DNA of 64,000 nt from JAHEJJ01 sp965212205 (lineage in GTDB: Bacteria; Bacteroidota; Bacteroidia; Flavobacteriales; Flavobacteriaceae): assembly GCA_965212205.1 (NCBI GenBank), contig CBDBUX010000002.1:1-64000 (forward strand), in the 5' to 3' direction. This document shows, piece by piece, positions 48,181 to 57,377 of the stretch. The notes under the pieces are model-generated. The model was not told where the DNA came from, made no database searches, and saw nothing but the letters and a program-made list of their open reading frames with translations. How positions within the stretch are numbered: position 1 is the first letter of the stretch; each line of letters opens with the position of its first letter. Position numbers and translations under genes: made by a program.

Positions 48181-49112
48181 ATTCGATTCGTTTTGGAAAT
48201 CCCGCTTAAGCTTATCCAATCGCCCATGATCCGATCATAGGGATCAGGGGCATAATGCAATAGCCCGCTCCCGGGATGGTAGGTTATTTCACCAAAATAT
48301 ATGGTCTCATTATTATGATAAAAATCGATTCGTGCAAAAGGATAATGAGCACTTAGTTTCTCCGCCAGTGCAGCCATTTCGGATAACTTACTCGGTTTTG
48401 GAATCTCGAAATCGTTGTCATTAGGATAGTCGTCATATTTTAACGGAATTTTATTCCAATCGAGATCAAAAAACAACACATAATGAATATTATTACGCTT
48501 AATACTAACATGGATGGCTTTTGGTTTACCATTGGCACAATAGAACTTGTAATCTAAGGGAACATTCCCTGTTTCATCCATCAAGAGCTCTTCGATTATT
48601 ATCCTTGGCGGGATGTTTTTGTATTGCCATTCCCGCGACTGATAATAGTAGTTTTGTTTTAAAAGATTACCAAATTTAATACGCTCCTTTCTCCAATTGA
48701 TCTTCGATTTATCCTTAACAATGGTATAAGCAGCACTATTGTGATTGCACTTAACAATGAAGGGATAATCGGGTAGATTTTCTGGTTTTAGCTTATTTTG
48801 GTGGTTAAATACCATGGGTTGAGGGATGAGATATTCTTTCCCAATCGTTTCCTCTATATAATCCCTAACCGCAACTTTATCGGCACATTTGGTTTGAAGG
48901 TCGAGCCTGTGGTATAGTTTTAACCACTGTAGTTTTTCCTGATAGGTCTTCGGGTTTTCCCAGTCGAGCTCCCTTTTAAATTTCTTCCTAAATGCCTGCT
49001 CAACAAATTGTTTATCTCCTACTAATCGATAATTGGCTTTCATATACCAACGGAACATCCAGCTGAGGACTACAGATTTGTCAATTTTCTTTTTATTTAA
49101 TAACGATCCCAT
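48177..49112 (-). CDS. TupA-like ATP-grasp protein
   Basis: A 311-residue protein of the ATP-grasp TupA family. The N-terminal FKRELDWENPKTYQEKLQWL, YPFIVKCNHNSAAYTIVKDK, IIIEELLMDETGNVPLDYKF and FARIDFYHNNETIYFGEITY-type segments give the ATP and Mg sites of the family. ATP-grasp enzymes join a carboxylate to an amine or similar nucleophile; TupA makes the polyglutamate of teichuronopeptide. In a locus with uronic acids this member could amidate a uronic acid or add an amino acid to the polymer, but many loci carry such genes in place of a glycosyltransferase and the role is not known. It ends in an ATGA overlap with the GT4 gene. Confidence 0.85.
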   Translation of the reverse strand: MGSLLNKKKIDKSVVLSWMFRWYMKANYRLVGDKQFVEQAFRKKFKRELDWENPKTYQEKLQWLKLYHRLDLQTKCADKVAVRDYIEETIGKEYLIPQPMVFNHQNKLKPENLPDYPFIVKCNHNSAAYTIVKDKSKINWRKERIKFGNLLKQNYYYQSREWQYKNIPPRIIIEELLMDETGNVPLDYKFYCANGKPKAIHVSIKRNNIHYVLFFDLDWNKIPLKYDDYPNDNDFEIPKPSKLSEMAALAEKLSAHYPFARIDFYHNNETIYFGEITYHPGSGLLHYAPDPYDRIMGDWISLSGISKTNRI

Positions 49113-49113
49113 G

Positions 49114-50091
49114 CTAGTTTCGATTGGTAATTAAGCTGTATAATCTATACATTTTTGAGTACATACTATGATAAATACCAAGGTTTAGTGACATTAGCTT
49201 ATAATGCCAATTTTCCTTTTCGCTAAGGTCGCCGAATGCTCTGGTTTCTGAAAGCAATTCATAAGCTATTTCAGGCAATCTGATACCCGCCCTGGCAGCC
49301 ATTTTTATTGTACCGGTATAAGAATGAACGATAACTTTTCTGAGCGATCGACCAAAAGGGGTATTCGCTTGATCTGTTTGCAACATCGATGATAATCCTT
49401 TGAGGATATTTAAACGATCGTCTATATTTTTAATTCTGATGTTATTTGCTATACTGCCGGCCCTGATCAGATAATAATAACAACTACTCGGCAGGGTCAT
49501 ACATGTATTTGCCTTCAACAAAGCACGAGGAGTAAATTCAAGATCTTCATATAAAATACCTTCCAAAAATTCCAGCATGTTATCGATCAGGAATTCTCTT
49601 CGATAGACAAATTTCCAAATATAAAATTGATTGGATAAGTGATTTTCGAAGAATTCTTCACCGCTTACCGGCTTTTCCAGGCTTTTGGGAATTACAGAAT
49701 TCACCGACTCTTCTCCCAAAACAATATCGTGTCCCAGCCATAGCAAATCTGCATTGTGTTTTTGGATCATATCGCCGATCTCAACCAGGCAATTTTCGCG
49801 AATCCAGTCGTCGGAATCCACGAACCAGACATATTGCCCGCTTGCATTTTTTAAACCCGTATTTCTGGCGCCACTCAGCCCTTTGTTTTCCTGGCTGATG
49901 ATTTTAAATGATTCAAATTCGCTTTGCAATTTTTCGCATATTTCGAGACTGCGATCCTTGGTACCATCATTAATGGCGATAACCTCATATTGGTGTTCCG
50001 GTAAGGATTGGGCAAAACAACTCCTTACACAACGCTCCACATAATCCTCGACGTTGTAGACCGGTATCACAATAGACAACAAGGGATTCAT
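49114..50091 (-). CDS. GT2-family glycosyltransferase
   Basis: A 325-residue GT-A enzyme with LSIVIPVYNVEDYVERCVRS, EVIAINDGTKDRSLEICEKL, ENKGLSGARNTGLKNASGQY and WFVDSDDWIREN with the DxD metal site near residue 92. LEGILYEDLEFTPRALLKA near 175 carries the ED acceptor motif. It overlaps the start side of the pyruvyl transferase gene by 4 bases (ATGA) and is one base from the TupA-like gene. Its closeness to the pyruvyl transferase suggests that it may add the sugar that is pyruvylated, but this is inference. Confidence 0.92.
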   Translation of the reverse strand: MNPLLSIVIPVYNVEDYVERCVRSCFAQSLPEHQYEVIAINDGTKDRSLEICEKLQSEFESFKIISQENKGLSGARNTGLKNASGQYVWFVDSDDWIRENCLVEIGDMIQKHNADLLWLGHDIVLGEESVNSVIPKSLEKPVSGEEFFENHLSNQFYIWKFVYRREFLIDNMLEFLEGILYEDLEFTPRALLKANTCMTLPSSCYYYLIRAGSIANNIRIKNIDDRLNILKGLSSMLQTDQANTPFGRSLRKVIVHSYTGTIKMAARAGIRLPEIAYELLSETRAFGDLSEKENWHYKLMSLNLGIYHSMYSKMYRLYSLITNRN

Positions 50092-51152
50092 AGAATACTC
50101 TTTATATGGGTTAAAGGATCCGTATAATGCGGATTTAGATCGTTGCCGGTATAATTGAATTCACCGGCCTGAACTTTTTCTAGCCATTCCAGGATTGACG
50201 GTTCATCGAAATCTTCGATCAACTTTATGTTTTCTCGGTGTTTGATCCACTCGTATGAAGATTTAATTTTATGGTTATTATTTAGAAATACCAGCGCTGG
50301 TGTATTGGTAATGTAGCTAAAAATCATTCCATGCAAACGATCGGTAATAACGATTTCCGAACTGCCAAAATTCCTCCAAATCGATAGTAGTTCCTTTGTT
50401 CTTTTCAATAGTGGCATGCGGCTCCCCCCGATATGAGTGTCTCTGTACTGTATATTCCGAAATGTATTTTGAACAATTTTTGTTAGCTCTTTTTCTTCGA
50501 TCGGCGTCAGTTTTTTTTCCTTGTCATCTCTAAGACAGATCAAGGCGCCATCTCTGGGTAGTTTTTTCTCATCGGTATTAAGGCTAAGGACAATATCAGG
50601 AACCAAAAAAGCTTTGTTCTTTGGGAAATTTGCCTGAAAAAAATTAAAAGTTTTTTCCTCCCTGGCTAATAAAACCAAACGAGGATGTTGAGAATATACC
50701 CGGATAGCTTTCCCCAGGGCCCTTCTGCCTTTTACCGTATTTTGGAAATCAGCGGTTTGAGGAAAAGAAATAATAATATTCTTAGGAAAGTATGCTATTA
50801 CCAATTGCCTGAAATGTTCAATCATGGGATATAGGTCTCCCATATTTCCACCTCCTATAGTGGTCACCAGGTCATCTTGGGTAATGGTTTTCTTAACGCC
50901 GGCAATACCCTCAAGTGTGCAGCTAATCGGAATTTCTATGACCCTGTAATCCGGAAATTTTTTTTGGAGAAATTTATGCTGCGCATAGGTTATTGCCACA
51001 TCGCCCAGATTCCCATAATCTGCCGCCATAAAGAGAAAAATTCGCCTGGTATCTTTTTGGCCGCTATTCCACTTAAGTGAAGATGTTGATAATCCGTAAC
51101 GCCAAATTTGAAACCATGCTTTCCATTTAAAGGGGATAAATTTTTTGATCAT
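50088..51152 (-). CDS. Polysaccharide pyruvyl transferase family protein
   Basis: A 354-residue protein with the family landmarks FMAADYGNLGDVAITYAQ, TTIGGGNMGDLYPMIEHF, IIISFPQTADF, LLAREEKTFNFFQANFP and VPDIVLSLNTD, and ITDRLHGMIFSYITNTPALV near residue 275. Enzymes of this family transfer a ketal-linked pyruvate from phosphoenolpyruvate to a hexose or N-acetylhexosamine, or add phosphate groups in some branches. It adds negative charge to the polymer. It starts in an ATGA overlap with the GT2 gene upstream, so the two are co-translated. The family assignment is firm; the acceptor is unknown. Confidence 0.9.
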   Translation of the reverse strand: MIKKFIPFKWKAWFQIWRYGLSTSSLKWNSGQKDTRRIFLFMAADYGNLGDVAITYAQHKFLQKKFPDYRVIEIPISCTLEGIAGVKKTITQDDLVTTIGGGNMGDLYPMIEHFRQLVIAYFPKNIIISFPQTADFQNTVKGRRALGKAIRVYSQHPRLVLLAREEKTFNFFQANFPKNKAFLVPDIVLSLNTDEKKLPRDGALICLRDDKEKKLTPIEEKELTKIVQNTFRNIQYRDTHIGGSRMPLLKRTKELLSIWRNFGSSEIVITDRLHGMIFSYITNTPALVFLNNNHKIKSSYEWIKHRENIKLIEDFDEPSILEWLEKVQAGEFNYTGNDLNPHYTDPLTHIKSIL

Positions 51153-52159
51153 TGTCCAAAAAGTTTATGAATAAGTACAATGGCGCCAAACAACCTATAT
51201 TGAAATAACCTGGCAATAACTGATTTTTTAGAGGGTAAAAGTCTGCTGGATTGATACATGGGAAAGCAACGCGCGTACACATCACGGGTACGGAATTCCT
51301 TTAGTTTTTGAGATTTTAGGCCGGTTTCAGAATGTTTCTCATTTACTATTAAAAGGAATAAACTGTGCTCAACATAATACCGGGCAACGTCTGTGAAAAC
51401 TCCCCGGTCGTTGATCTCATATTTTTGTAGTGTTTCCATTTTTTTGTCGAACTGCAGCTGTACCTCTTCGATCAAATTGGGTTTATAACGGCGTTGAGAC
51501 AGAGATTGAGGATGGTAGACATAAAAGTACAATGGATCATCGATGGCGTAGATACCTTGAGCATTGAGGTAGCACTCTAAATTGAATATGGAATCAGCTG
51601 AAACCCCTAAATCTAATTCGTGAAGAATATGATGCTGATCTAATAGGGATTTTCTAAAAAGGTTGGTCCATGTAAACCAAAGAAATCTGCTCTTTTTAGG
51701 TGCATCCTGTTTAAGTAAGTCGATAAAATCTTGCCTGGACAGAACACGATTTTTTGGAAATAACGTATCCCTTTTAGATAGTTGCTCACCTTTTTTATAA
51801 TAATACCCGAAATTAACAACGTCTACTTGTTCTTCTTCTGCAATATTAACCACGATTTTTAGTAGATCTGATTCGATAAAATCATCGCTGTCGAAAATAC
51901 AAATGAACTCTCCTTTAGCTTTGGTATAGCCTAGATTAACGGCCGAAGATTTGCCCCCATTCTCTTTTTTGATATAATGAAATCTGGGATCGCCCGATGC
52001 AAAATCTCTGCAGATGCATTCCGAGTGGTCCTTCGATCCGTCATCGACCATCAGCACCTCAAAATCGACAAAACTCTGATCTTTGATAGAACCAAGACAC
52101 TGCCGTAGCATTTCTGCTGTATTATAGATCGGTAATATGATTGATACTTTTGGATTCAT
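51149..52159 (-). CDS. GT2-family glycosyltransferase
   Basis: A GT-A enzyme of about 336 residues with VSIILPIYNTAEMLRQCLGS, EVLMVDDGSKDHSECICRDF, KENGGKSSAVNLGYTKAKGE and ICIFDSDDFIESD with the DxD site near residue 91. The frame is open to a TTG at 52165, but the ATG at 52159 gives the normal MNPKVSIILP start. It lies three bases after the stop of a small upstream frame and overlaps the pyruvyl transferase gene by 4 bases. The central part (about 130-230) has FLWFTWTNLFRKSLLDQHHI, typical of capsule GT2 enzymes. The sugar is not predictable. Confidence 0.92.
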   Translation of the reverse strand: MNPKVSIILPIYNTAEMLRQCLGSIKDQSFVDFEVLMVDDGSKDHSECICRDFASGDPRFHYIKKENGGKSSAVNLGYTKAKGEFICIFDSDDFIESDLLKIVVNIAEEEQVDVVNFGYYYKKGEQLSKRDTLFPKNRVLSRQDFIDLLKQDAPKKSRFLWFTWTNLFRKSLLDQHHILHELDLGVSADSIFNLECYLNAQGIYAIDDPLYFYVYHPQSLSQRRYKPNLIEEVQLQFDKKMETLQKYEINDRGVFTDVARYYVEHSLFLLIVNEKHSETGLKSQKLKEFRTRDVYARCFPMYQSSRLLPSKKSVIARLFQYRLFGAIVLIHKLFGQ

Positions 52160-52161
52160 AA

Positions 52162-52338
52162 TCAATTGGTCTTATTAGAATAAAAATAAGGGGGATTAAA
52201 TATCAAAAACTTCATTAAATCCTCAGAGGCGATGTTCCGCTTTAACAAGACGTCAAATTTCTTAAAAAAAGACGGGTATTTAATTAAAATCCAATAAACT
52301 ACGCGTTTATTCGTCGTACTGAAATAAGTAGTCTTCAT
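52162..52338 (-). CDS. Small frame, possibly a gene remnant
   Basis: A 58-codon frame (MKTTYFSTTNKRVVYWILIK, then a basic helix and FLIFNPPYFYSNKTN) fills the gap between the flippase and the GT2 gene. The same frame stays open upstream to about 52389 and overlaps the flippase stop. Its composition, rich in Tyr, Phe and Lys, looks like neighbouring coding sequence, and it ends two bases before the ATG of the GT2 gene. It may be a short coupled peptide gene or the C-terminal scar of a lost glycosyltransferase. I recognise no family. Confidence 0.35.
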   Translation of the reverse strand: MKTTYFSTTNKRVVYWILIKYPSFFKKFDVLLKRNIASEDLMKFLIFNPPYFYSNKTN

Positions 52339-52378
52339 CGGAATACTCTTTTTAATACCGTTGCTGTACAGGCCTGGA

Positions 52379-53908
52379 TTATTTAATTTTTAATTTACTC
52401 AGGCCAGGTACCTTTTTAATAATAGATAAGAGGAGGGACTTCTCATAAGTGGTTATTATGAATTTGTAAAAAACAACTGCATAACAAAGCGAGTAGACAG
52501 TTCCGGTGGCAAAAAACACCCATAAATTTCGTTGGGGCAGAGAGGAGCTTAAAAAATGGAATACAATAATAACAAAAGCCGCGGACATAAAGAGCGGAGA
52601 TATTTCCCGATAATAGCGCCACATATTCAGATCTGCATGTTTGTGGTAGAATGGGGTCATGATCACTCGTTCAGATAACATAAATAGAATGGTGGTAAGG
52701 ATCATTGCCAGCGTACCAAAATACTTTGCCGTGAAAAAACTACAAATTGTACCGATTATTGTCACAATCAACATCACTCTCCCGCGATAGGCCAGTAAAT
52801 TCTTGGCCTCTAATACATTGTTGGCAAAACCCTGACTTAAGATCGGGGTTAAGCCGATCATGATCAGAAAGGCATAGGTATAAGCTGCGTTATATTCATC
52901 GCCCACCCAATAAAAGACAAAATCCCTGCCTACGGTAATGAACCCGCCCAGGACAAAAAGAAGTACGATCAGAATTATCCTGGAGACTTTTATAAACATA
53001 TCTGTCAGATCCTTACGGGAGCTTCCCTGAACCGTCATCTGGATCGCTCTGGGAAGAAAGACCGATGCGATGGCATTTGAAAAAGAGCCGTAGTAATTTC
53101 CTAGTGTTATCCCTACAGCATAGATGGCGATTATTGTAGTAGAATAAAAGAGTCCCAGGATTAATTGTCCAAATTGCCATCTCAACTGATGTACCAGCGC
53201 AAAGACGAATAACCAGATCGAGAAAGCCAGGATCTGAAAAAATAACTTTTTCTGGTAATGGTGCATCTTGATCCGAACCTTTAGGATTCGAAAAGCAATC
53301 CAGGCATTAACCCCGATGATGAGCAAATTCAGAACGGTATCTAAGATCACAAGGCTCACAGAATCGCCACCATACATCAACAAAGCAATCACCAAAGCAC
53401 TTCTTACAATATATCTGATGATAATGACAACCTTTGGCAAGATAAATTGCTCATAACCATAACAAATACCAACAAATGCACCACCGGGTAAAGAAAGTGC
53501 GAGATTGAAGATGAGAATAGCCATCATGATTTTGGCTTTACCCATTTGAACCGGACTTAGTGTTTCCCCGTACAGTCCGTCTAGGTTAACATAAACAAAG
53601 GCTCCGATTACAATAACCAGAAGTGAAATACAGCCATACATGATAAAGCTGTGGGCGAGGAAATTCTCTTCACCAAGCTTGTCATTTTGTGCTTTATACT
53701 TAGCTACAAACCGGATTACAGTATTATTCAGACCAAAATCGAGCACACTTAGATATCCCACCAGTGCGCCCATCATCGTATAGAGGCCATATTCGGAACT
53801 TCCGAGACTTCGTATAATAAAAGGCGTAATAAGCAGACCAATTATATTCTTGAGAAATATACTAGCAAATGAAAGAGCCGCGCCGCCTTTTAGCTGACTT
53901 ATCTTCAT
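52379..53908 (-). CDS. wzx: Wzx-type polysaccharide flippase
   Basis: A 509-residue protein with about 12-14 hydrophobic helices and the MATE/MOP-superfamily start KGGAALSFASIFLKNIIGLL and RSLGSSEYGLYTMMGALVGY. It flips the undecaprenyl-linked repeat unit to the periplasmic face. FVAKYKAQNDK and the DMFIKVSRIILIVLLFVLGG region are typical of the polysaccharide transporter branch. Its ATG overlaps the stop codon of the nucleotide-sugar dehydrogenase gene by one base (TAATG), so it is translated from the same message. It is the only flippase in the window and pairs with the EpsG-like polymerase and the Wza/Wzc export genes. Confidence 0.92.
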   Translation of the reverse strand: MKISQLKGGAALSFASIFLKNIIGLLITPFIIRSLGSSEYGLYTMMGALVGYLSVLDFGLNNTVIRFVAKYKAQNDKLGEENFLAHSFIMYGCISLLVIVIGAFVYVNLDGLYGETLSPVQMGKAKIMMAILIFNLALSLPGGAFVGICYGYEQFILPKVVIIIRYIVRSALVIALLMYGGDSVSLVILDTVLNLLIIGVNAWIAFRILKVRIKMHHYQKKLFFQILAFSIWLFVFALVHQLRWQFGQLILGLFYSTTIIAIYAVGITLGNYYGSFSNAIASVFLPRAIQMTVQGSSRKDLTDMFIKVSRIILIVLLFVLGGFITVGRDFVFYWVGDEYNAAYTYAFLIMIGLTPILSQGFANNVLEAKNLLAYRGRVMLIVTIIGTICSFFTAKYFGTLAMILTTILFMLSERVIMTPFYHKHADLNMWRYYREISPLFMSAAFVIIVFHFLSSSLPQRNLWVFFATGTVYSLCYAVVFYKFIITTYEKSLLLSIIKKVPGLSKLKIK

Positions 53909-55206
53909 TAAAGTCTGTTTACGAGAGGATCTTTCAAGACGCCTTTGACATCGTAGATTATGCCATTTTCAGTTAACATTTCACCAAGATTTAATTCTTC
54001 AAATTTCTTGTGTGCAACAGCAAGAACTATTGAATCGAATTTACCTTGAGGACATTTAGTAACTGTATCCAAACCATATTCATGGCTCACTTCTTGGGGG
54101 TTTGCCCAGGGGTCGTAAATGGTCAGATCCATGCCGAAGTCCTGCAAATTAAAGATTACATCCACGGCCTTGGTATTCCTTACATCAGGGCAGTTCTCCT
54201 TAAATGTTACGCCCAGCACAAGCACCCTGGCACCTTTAATACGGATATCATTCTGTACCATCAGCTTTACCACCTGGGAAGCAACATAAGGCCCCATGCT
54301 GTCATTTAAGCGTCTTCCCGCAAGAATTATTTCCGGATGATAGCCAAATTCCTGCGCTCTTTGGGCCAGGTAATATGGATCAACCCCAATACAATGACCA
54401 CCAACCAGACCGGGTTTAAATGGTAAAAAATTCCATTTTGTTCCTGCCGCCTCTAATACCGAATGGGTGTCTATTTCCATTAGATTAAAGATTTTGGCCA
54501 ACTCATTAACGAAGGCAATATTGATATCGCGCTGTGCATTTTCAATTACTTTGGCTGCTTCTGCAACCTTTATTGTTGGAGCCAAATGGGTGCCTGCAAC
54601 TATTACTGAAGCATAGAGCGCATCTACAAGCCTACCAACTTCAGGCGTTGAACCCGAAGTAACTTTAAGTATTTTCTCTACAGTATGTAGTTTGTCTCCG
54701 GGATTGATACGTTCCGGTGAATAACCTGCGTAGAAATCAGAATTAAATTTTAGTCCGCTTGTCCGCTCGAGCACCGGAATACACTCCTCTTCGGTTACTC
54801 CGGGATAAACTGTAGATTCATAGATAACAAGATCGCCCTTTTTTAATACTCCCCCAATCGATTCACTCGATTTATACAAAGGTGTGAGATCAGGGCGGTT
54901 GTTTTTATCCACAGGAGTTGGTACAGTAATAATGTAGACATTGCATTGGGCAATATCCTCTATCTTATCTGTACAGTAAAGTCCCGGTGCATCAGGAATT
55001 TGGGTTGTGGTCACTGCCTTCAGATCTGCATCGGCAACCTCCAGGGTAGAATCGATTCCCTCCTGGAGTTCAGCAACCCTTTTACCGTTAATATCAAAGC
55101 CGATGACCGGAAATTGAGTTGCGAATAATCGCGCCAGGGGCAGGCCAACATAGCCCAACCCAATAACTGCAATTCTGGCATCCTTAAGTTGTTCGGTCGA
55201 GTTCAC
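53908..55206 (-). CDS. UDP-HexNAc 6-dehydrogenase (TviB/WbpO-like)
   Basis: A 432-residue nucleotide-sugar dehydrogenase of the TviB/WbpO/WbpA branch, which oxidises UDP-N-acetylglucosamine or UDP-N-acetylgalactosamine to the uronic acid with NAD. Marks are IAVIGLGYVGLPLARLFA, YIITVPTPVDKNNRPDL, VIYESTVYPGVTEEECIPVL, YSPERINPGDKLHTV and KPGLVGGHCIGVDPYYLAQ with the catalytic Cys, then VLVLGVTFKENCPDVRNTK. Length is normal. The start is a GTG at 55206; no ATG is available without losing the dinucleotide fold. It is 31 bases from the WbpP/TviC-like epimerase, the same pair that makes GalNAcA in Vi antigen. The exact HexNAc isomer is not decided by sequence. Confidence 0.9.
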   Translation of the reverse strand: MNSTEQLKDARIAVIGLGYVGLPLARLFATQFPVIGFDINGKRVAELQEGIDSTLEVADADLKAVTTTQIPDAPGLYCTDKIEDIAQCNVYIITVPTPVDKNNRPDLTPLYKSSESIGGVLKKGDLVIYESTVYPGVTEEECIPVLERTSGLKFNSDFYAGYSPERINPGDKLHTVEKILKVTSGSTPEVGRLVDALYASVIVAGTHLAPTIKVAEAAKVIENAQRDINIAFVNELAKIFNLMEIDTHSVLEAAGTKWNFLPFKPGLVGGHCIGVDPYYLAQRAQEFGYHPEIILAGRRLNDSMGPYVASQVVKLMVQNDIRIKGARVLVLGVTFKENCPDVRNTKAVDVIFNLQDFGMDLTIYDPWANPQEVSHEYGLDTVTKCPQGKFDSIVLAVAHKKFEELNLGEMLTENGIIYDVKGVLKDPLVNRL

Positions 55207-55237
55207 AGGTAAATAATTTGTTTAGAGAATTAGAAAT

Positions 55238-56236
55238 TTATTGAAGGTTCGTCCAGTACCATGATATAGCCTGTTGCAAACCTTGATCAATATTATATTG
55301 GGGGTCATATCCTAGGAGTTTTCTTCCCTTGTCAATGGATGCGAGTGAGTGGGGTACATCTCCCGCTCTTTCCGGTCCATGTTCGATGGGGATATCATTT
55401 ATCTTGGGATCGAAATTACTCAAATACTTCTTTAGTAAGCCGGTAAGTTCCAATAAGTTGGTCCTTTCCCCATATGCCACGTTATAAACCTGATTGATAG
55501 CGTCAGGATTTGTTACGGTTAAAGCACGTATATTCATTTCCACGACATTATCGATATAGGTGAAATCTCTTGAGTAGGAACCATCCCCATTAATCACGGG
55601 CGACTGATGTTTCATCAATCGCATAACAAATTTAGGAATTACGGCTGCATAGGCTCCAGCCGGATCCTGTCTGCGGCCAAAAACATTAAAATAGCGAAGT
55701 CCGATGGTGTTAAGCCCGTAGGCTTTCGCAAAAATATCTGCATATAATTCGTTCACATATTTGGTAATGGCATAGGGGGAAAGGGGTTTTCCGATTTTAT
55801 CCTCGACCTTGGGAAGTTCCTTGGAGTCGCCATAAGTAGAAGAGCTTGCCGCATAGATAAATCTATCGACCTGGCAATCACGCGAAGCCACCAACATATT
55901 CAAAAATCCGCTGACATTTACCTCGTTCGAAGTGATAGGGTCGTTAAGAGATCGGGGTACCGAGCCCAACGCAGCCTGATGCAGCACATAATCGACACCT
56001 TCACACGCATTCATACAGTCTTCTAAATTACGGATATCACCTTCTATAAAAGAAAATTTGGCCTGATTGTGAAAGGAGTGTAAGTTTTCTTTTTTACCCG
56101 TAGCAAAATTATCAAGGCACCTTACACGGTTTCCGTTGTGTAATAAGTATTCAATTAGATTAGAACCGATAAAACCGGCACCACCAGTAACCAAAATAGT
56201 TTTATCAGCAGACAGCCCAAAATCACCTATTTCCAT
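55238..56236 (-). CDS. UDP-HexNAc(A) 4-epimerase (TviC/WbpP-like)
   Basis: A 332-residue extended short-chain dehydrogenase with ILVTGGAGFIGSNLIEYLL, the NAD-binding VLHQAALGSVPRSLNDPI, SSSTYGDSKELPKVE and the catalytic YAITKYVNELYAD (YxxxK). The ALGSVPRS and YFNVFGRRQDPAGAYAAVIP blocks are typical of the WbpP/TviC group, which interconverts UDP-GlcNAc/GalNAc or the acids. It precedes the TviB-like dehydrogenase, and together they should deliver UDP-GalNAcA. The gene lies 100 bases after the end of the glucuronate epimerase gene, so it may start a new transcription unit. Confidence 0.9.
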   Translation of the reverse strand: MEIGDFGLSADKTILVTGGAGFIGSNLIEYLLHNGNRVRCLDNFATGKKENLHSFHNQAKFSFIEGDIRNLEDCMNACEGVDYVLHQAALGSVPRSLNDPITSNEVNVSGFLNMLVASRDCQVDRFIYAASSSTYGDSKELPKVEDKIGKPLSPYAITKYVNELYADIFAKAYGLNTIGLRYFNVFGRRQDPAGAYAAVIPKFVMRLMKHQSPVINGDGSYSRDFTYIDNVVEMNIRALTVTNPDAINQVYNVAYGERTNLLELTGLLKKYLSNFDPKINDIPIEHGPERAGDVPHSLASIDKGRKLLGYDPQYNIDQGLQQAISWYWTNLQ

Positions 56237-56336
56237 TTCTTTAAATTTCTCTGGTACAAAGATGAATAAAACTTAAGGAAAGTGGAGGTTTTTTATATCA
56301 ATGCAAGCCTATCCTCGATAAAAGAACGATTTATGG

Positions 56337-57377
56337 TCAGGAACCGATATTATAATACATCTTATACCAGGAAATAAACCTTTCTATTCCTTCTTTAATA
56401 GAAGTAGAAGGTTGGTATCCATAATCCCGAATAAGGCCATCTACATTGGCCCAGGTACGAGCCACATCACCTGGTTGCATAGGTAATAGTTCCTTCTTTG
56501 CCTTTTTCTTTAATTCAACTTCAATGGCCTCGATAAAATCCATGAGTTGAACCGCGTTATTGTTGCCGATATTGTATAGGTTGTAAGGCACCTCCGGGTG
56601 GTCTGGATTATTCTTTGGCTCATTCACAAGAATCAGGCGAACACCCTCCACAATATCATCGATATATGTAAAATCTCTTTTCATTTCCCCTTCGTTAAAG
56701 ACCTTAATCGGGCGATCATTCACTATAGCATCGGTGAAGAGGAACATCGCCATATCGGGCCGGCCCCATGGCCCATAGACGGTAAAGAAACGCAAGCCGG
56801 TGCTGGGAATCCCGTAGAGATGACTATAGGTATAGGCCATCAGCTCATTGCTCTTCTTTGTGGCGGCATAAAGACTTATCGGATGGTCAACATTATCTGT
56901 GGTTTCAAAAGGTATTTTCTGATTCATTCCATACACACTCGAGCTGCTGGCAAAAACTAAATGTTCGATTTTAAAATTTCTGCAACACTCCAAAAGATTT
57001 AAAAACCCTACAATATTACTGTCTATATAGGCTTCCGGATTTTCCAAACTATACCGTACCCCGGCCTGGGCGGCAAGATTGCATACAATATCGAATTGCT
57101 GTTCTTCGAATAATGCTGGCAGATGTAATCGATCTTCCAAATCTATTCGTATGAAATGAAAATGGTTATCGGCCCGCTTGCTTCGGACAAGGGTATCGAA
57201 CTTTAACGCCTCTTCTTTATCGATACCCAGTTGTTCCAGACGGGCAGTTTTCAAGCCGATATCGTAGTAATCATTGATATTATCTAATCCTACGACATGG
57301 TGCCCGTCCTTTAACAAGGACTCGCAAAGGTGATATCCAATAAACCCGGCAGCCCCGGTTACTAAAATCTTTTTCAT
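56337..57377 (-). CDS. UDP-glucuronate 4-epimerase-like enzyme
   Basis: A 346-residue extended short-chain dehydrogenase with ILVTGAAGFIGYHLCESLL, VVGLDNINDYYDIGLKTARL, CNLAAQAGVRYSLENPEAYI, SSSSVYGMNQKIPF and YAATKKSNELMAYTYSHLYG (YxxxK). These are the features of the GAE/LspL group, which converts UDP-glucuronate to UDP-galacturonate. It overlaps the UDP-glucose dehydrogenase gene by 4 bases, so substrate supply and use are co-translated. Together they predict galacturonic acid in the polymer, besides any HexNAc uronic acid. Confidence 0.92.
   Translation of the reverse strand: MKKILVTGAAGFIGYHLCESLLKDGHHVVGLDNINDYYDIGLKTARLEQLGIDKEEALKFDTLVRSKRADNHFHFIRIDLEDRLHLPALFEEQQFDIVCNLAAQAGVRYSLENPEAYIDSNIVGFLNLLECCRNFKIEHLVFASSSSVYGMNQKIPFETTDNVDHPISLYAATKKSNELMAYTYSHLYGIPSTGLRFFTVYGPWGRPDMAMFLFTDAIVNDRPIKVFNEGEMKRDFTYIDDIVEGVRLILVNEPKNNPDHPEVPYNLYNIGNNNAVQLMDFIEAIEVELKKKAKKELLPMQPGDVARTWANVDGLIRDYGYQPSTSIKEGIERFISWYKMYYNIGS

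Noticed and set aside
48181..48219. TTG start giving 13 extra residues for the GT4 gene
   Set aside because: The ATG at 48180 gives the normal family N-terminus and a typical ATGA overlap with the gene before it.
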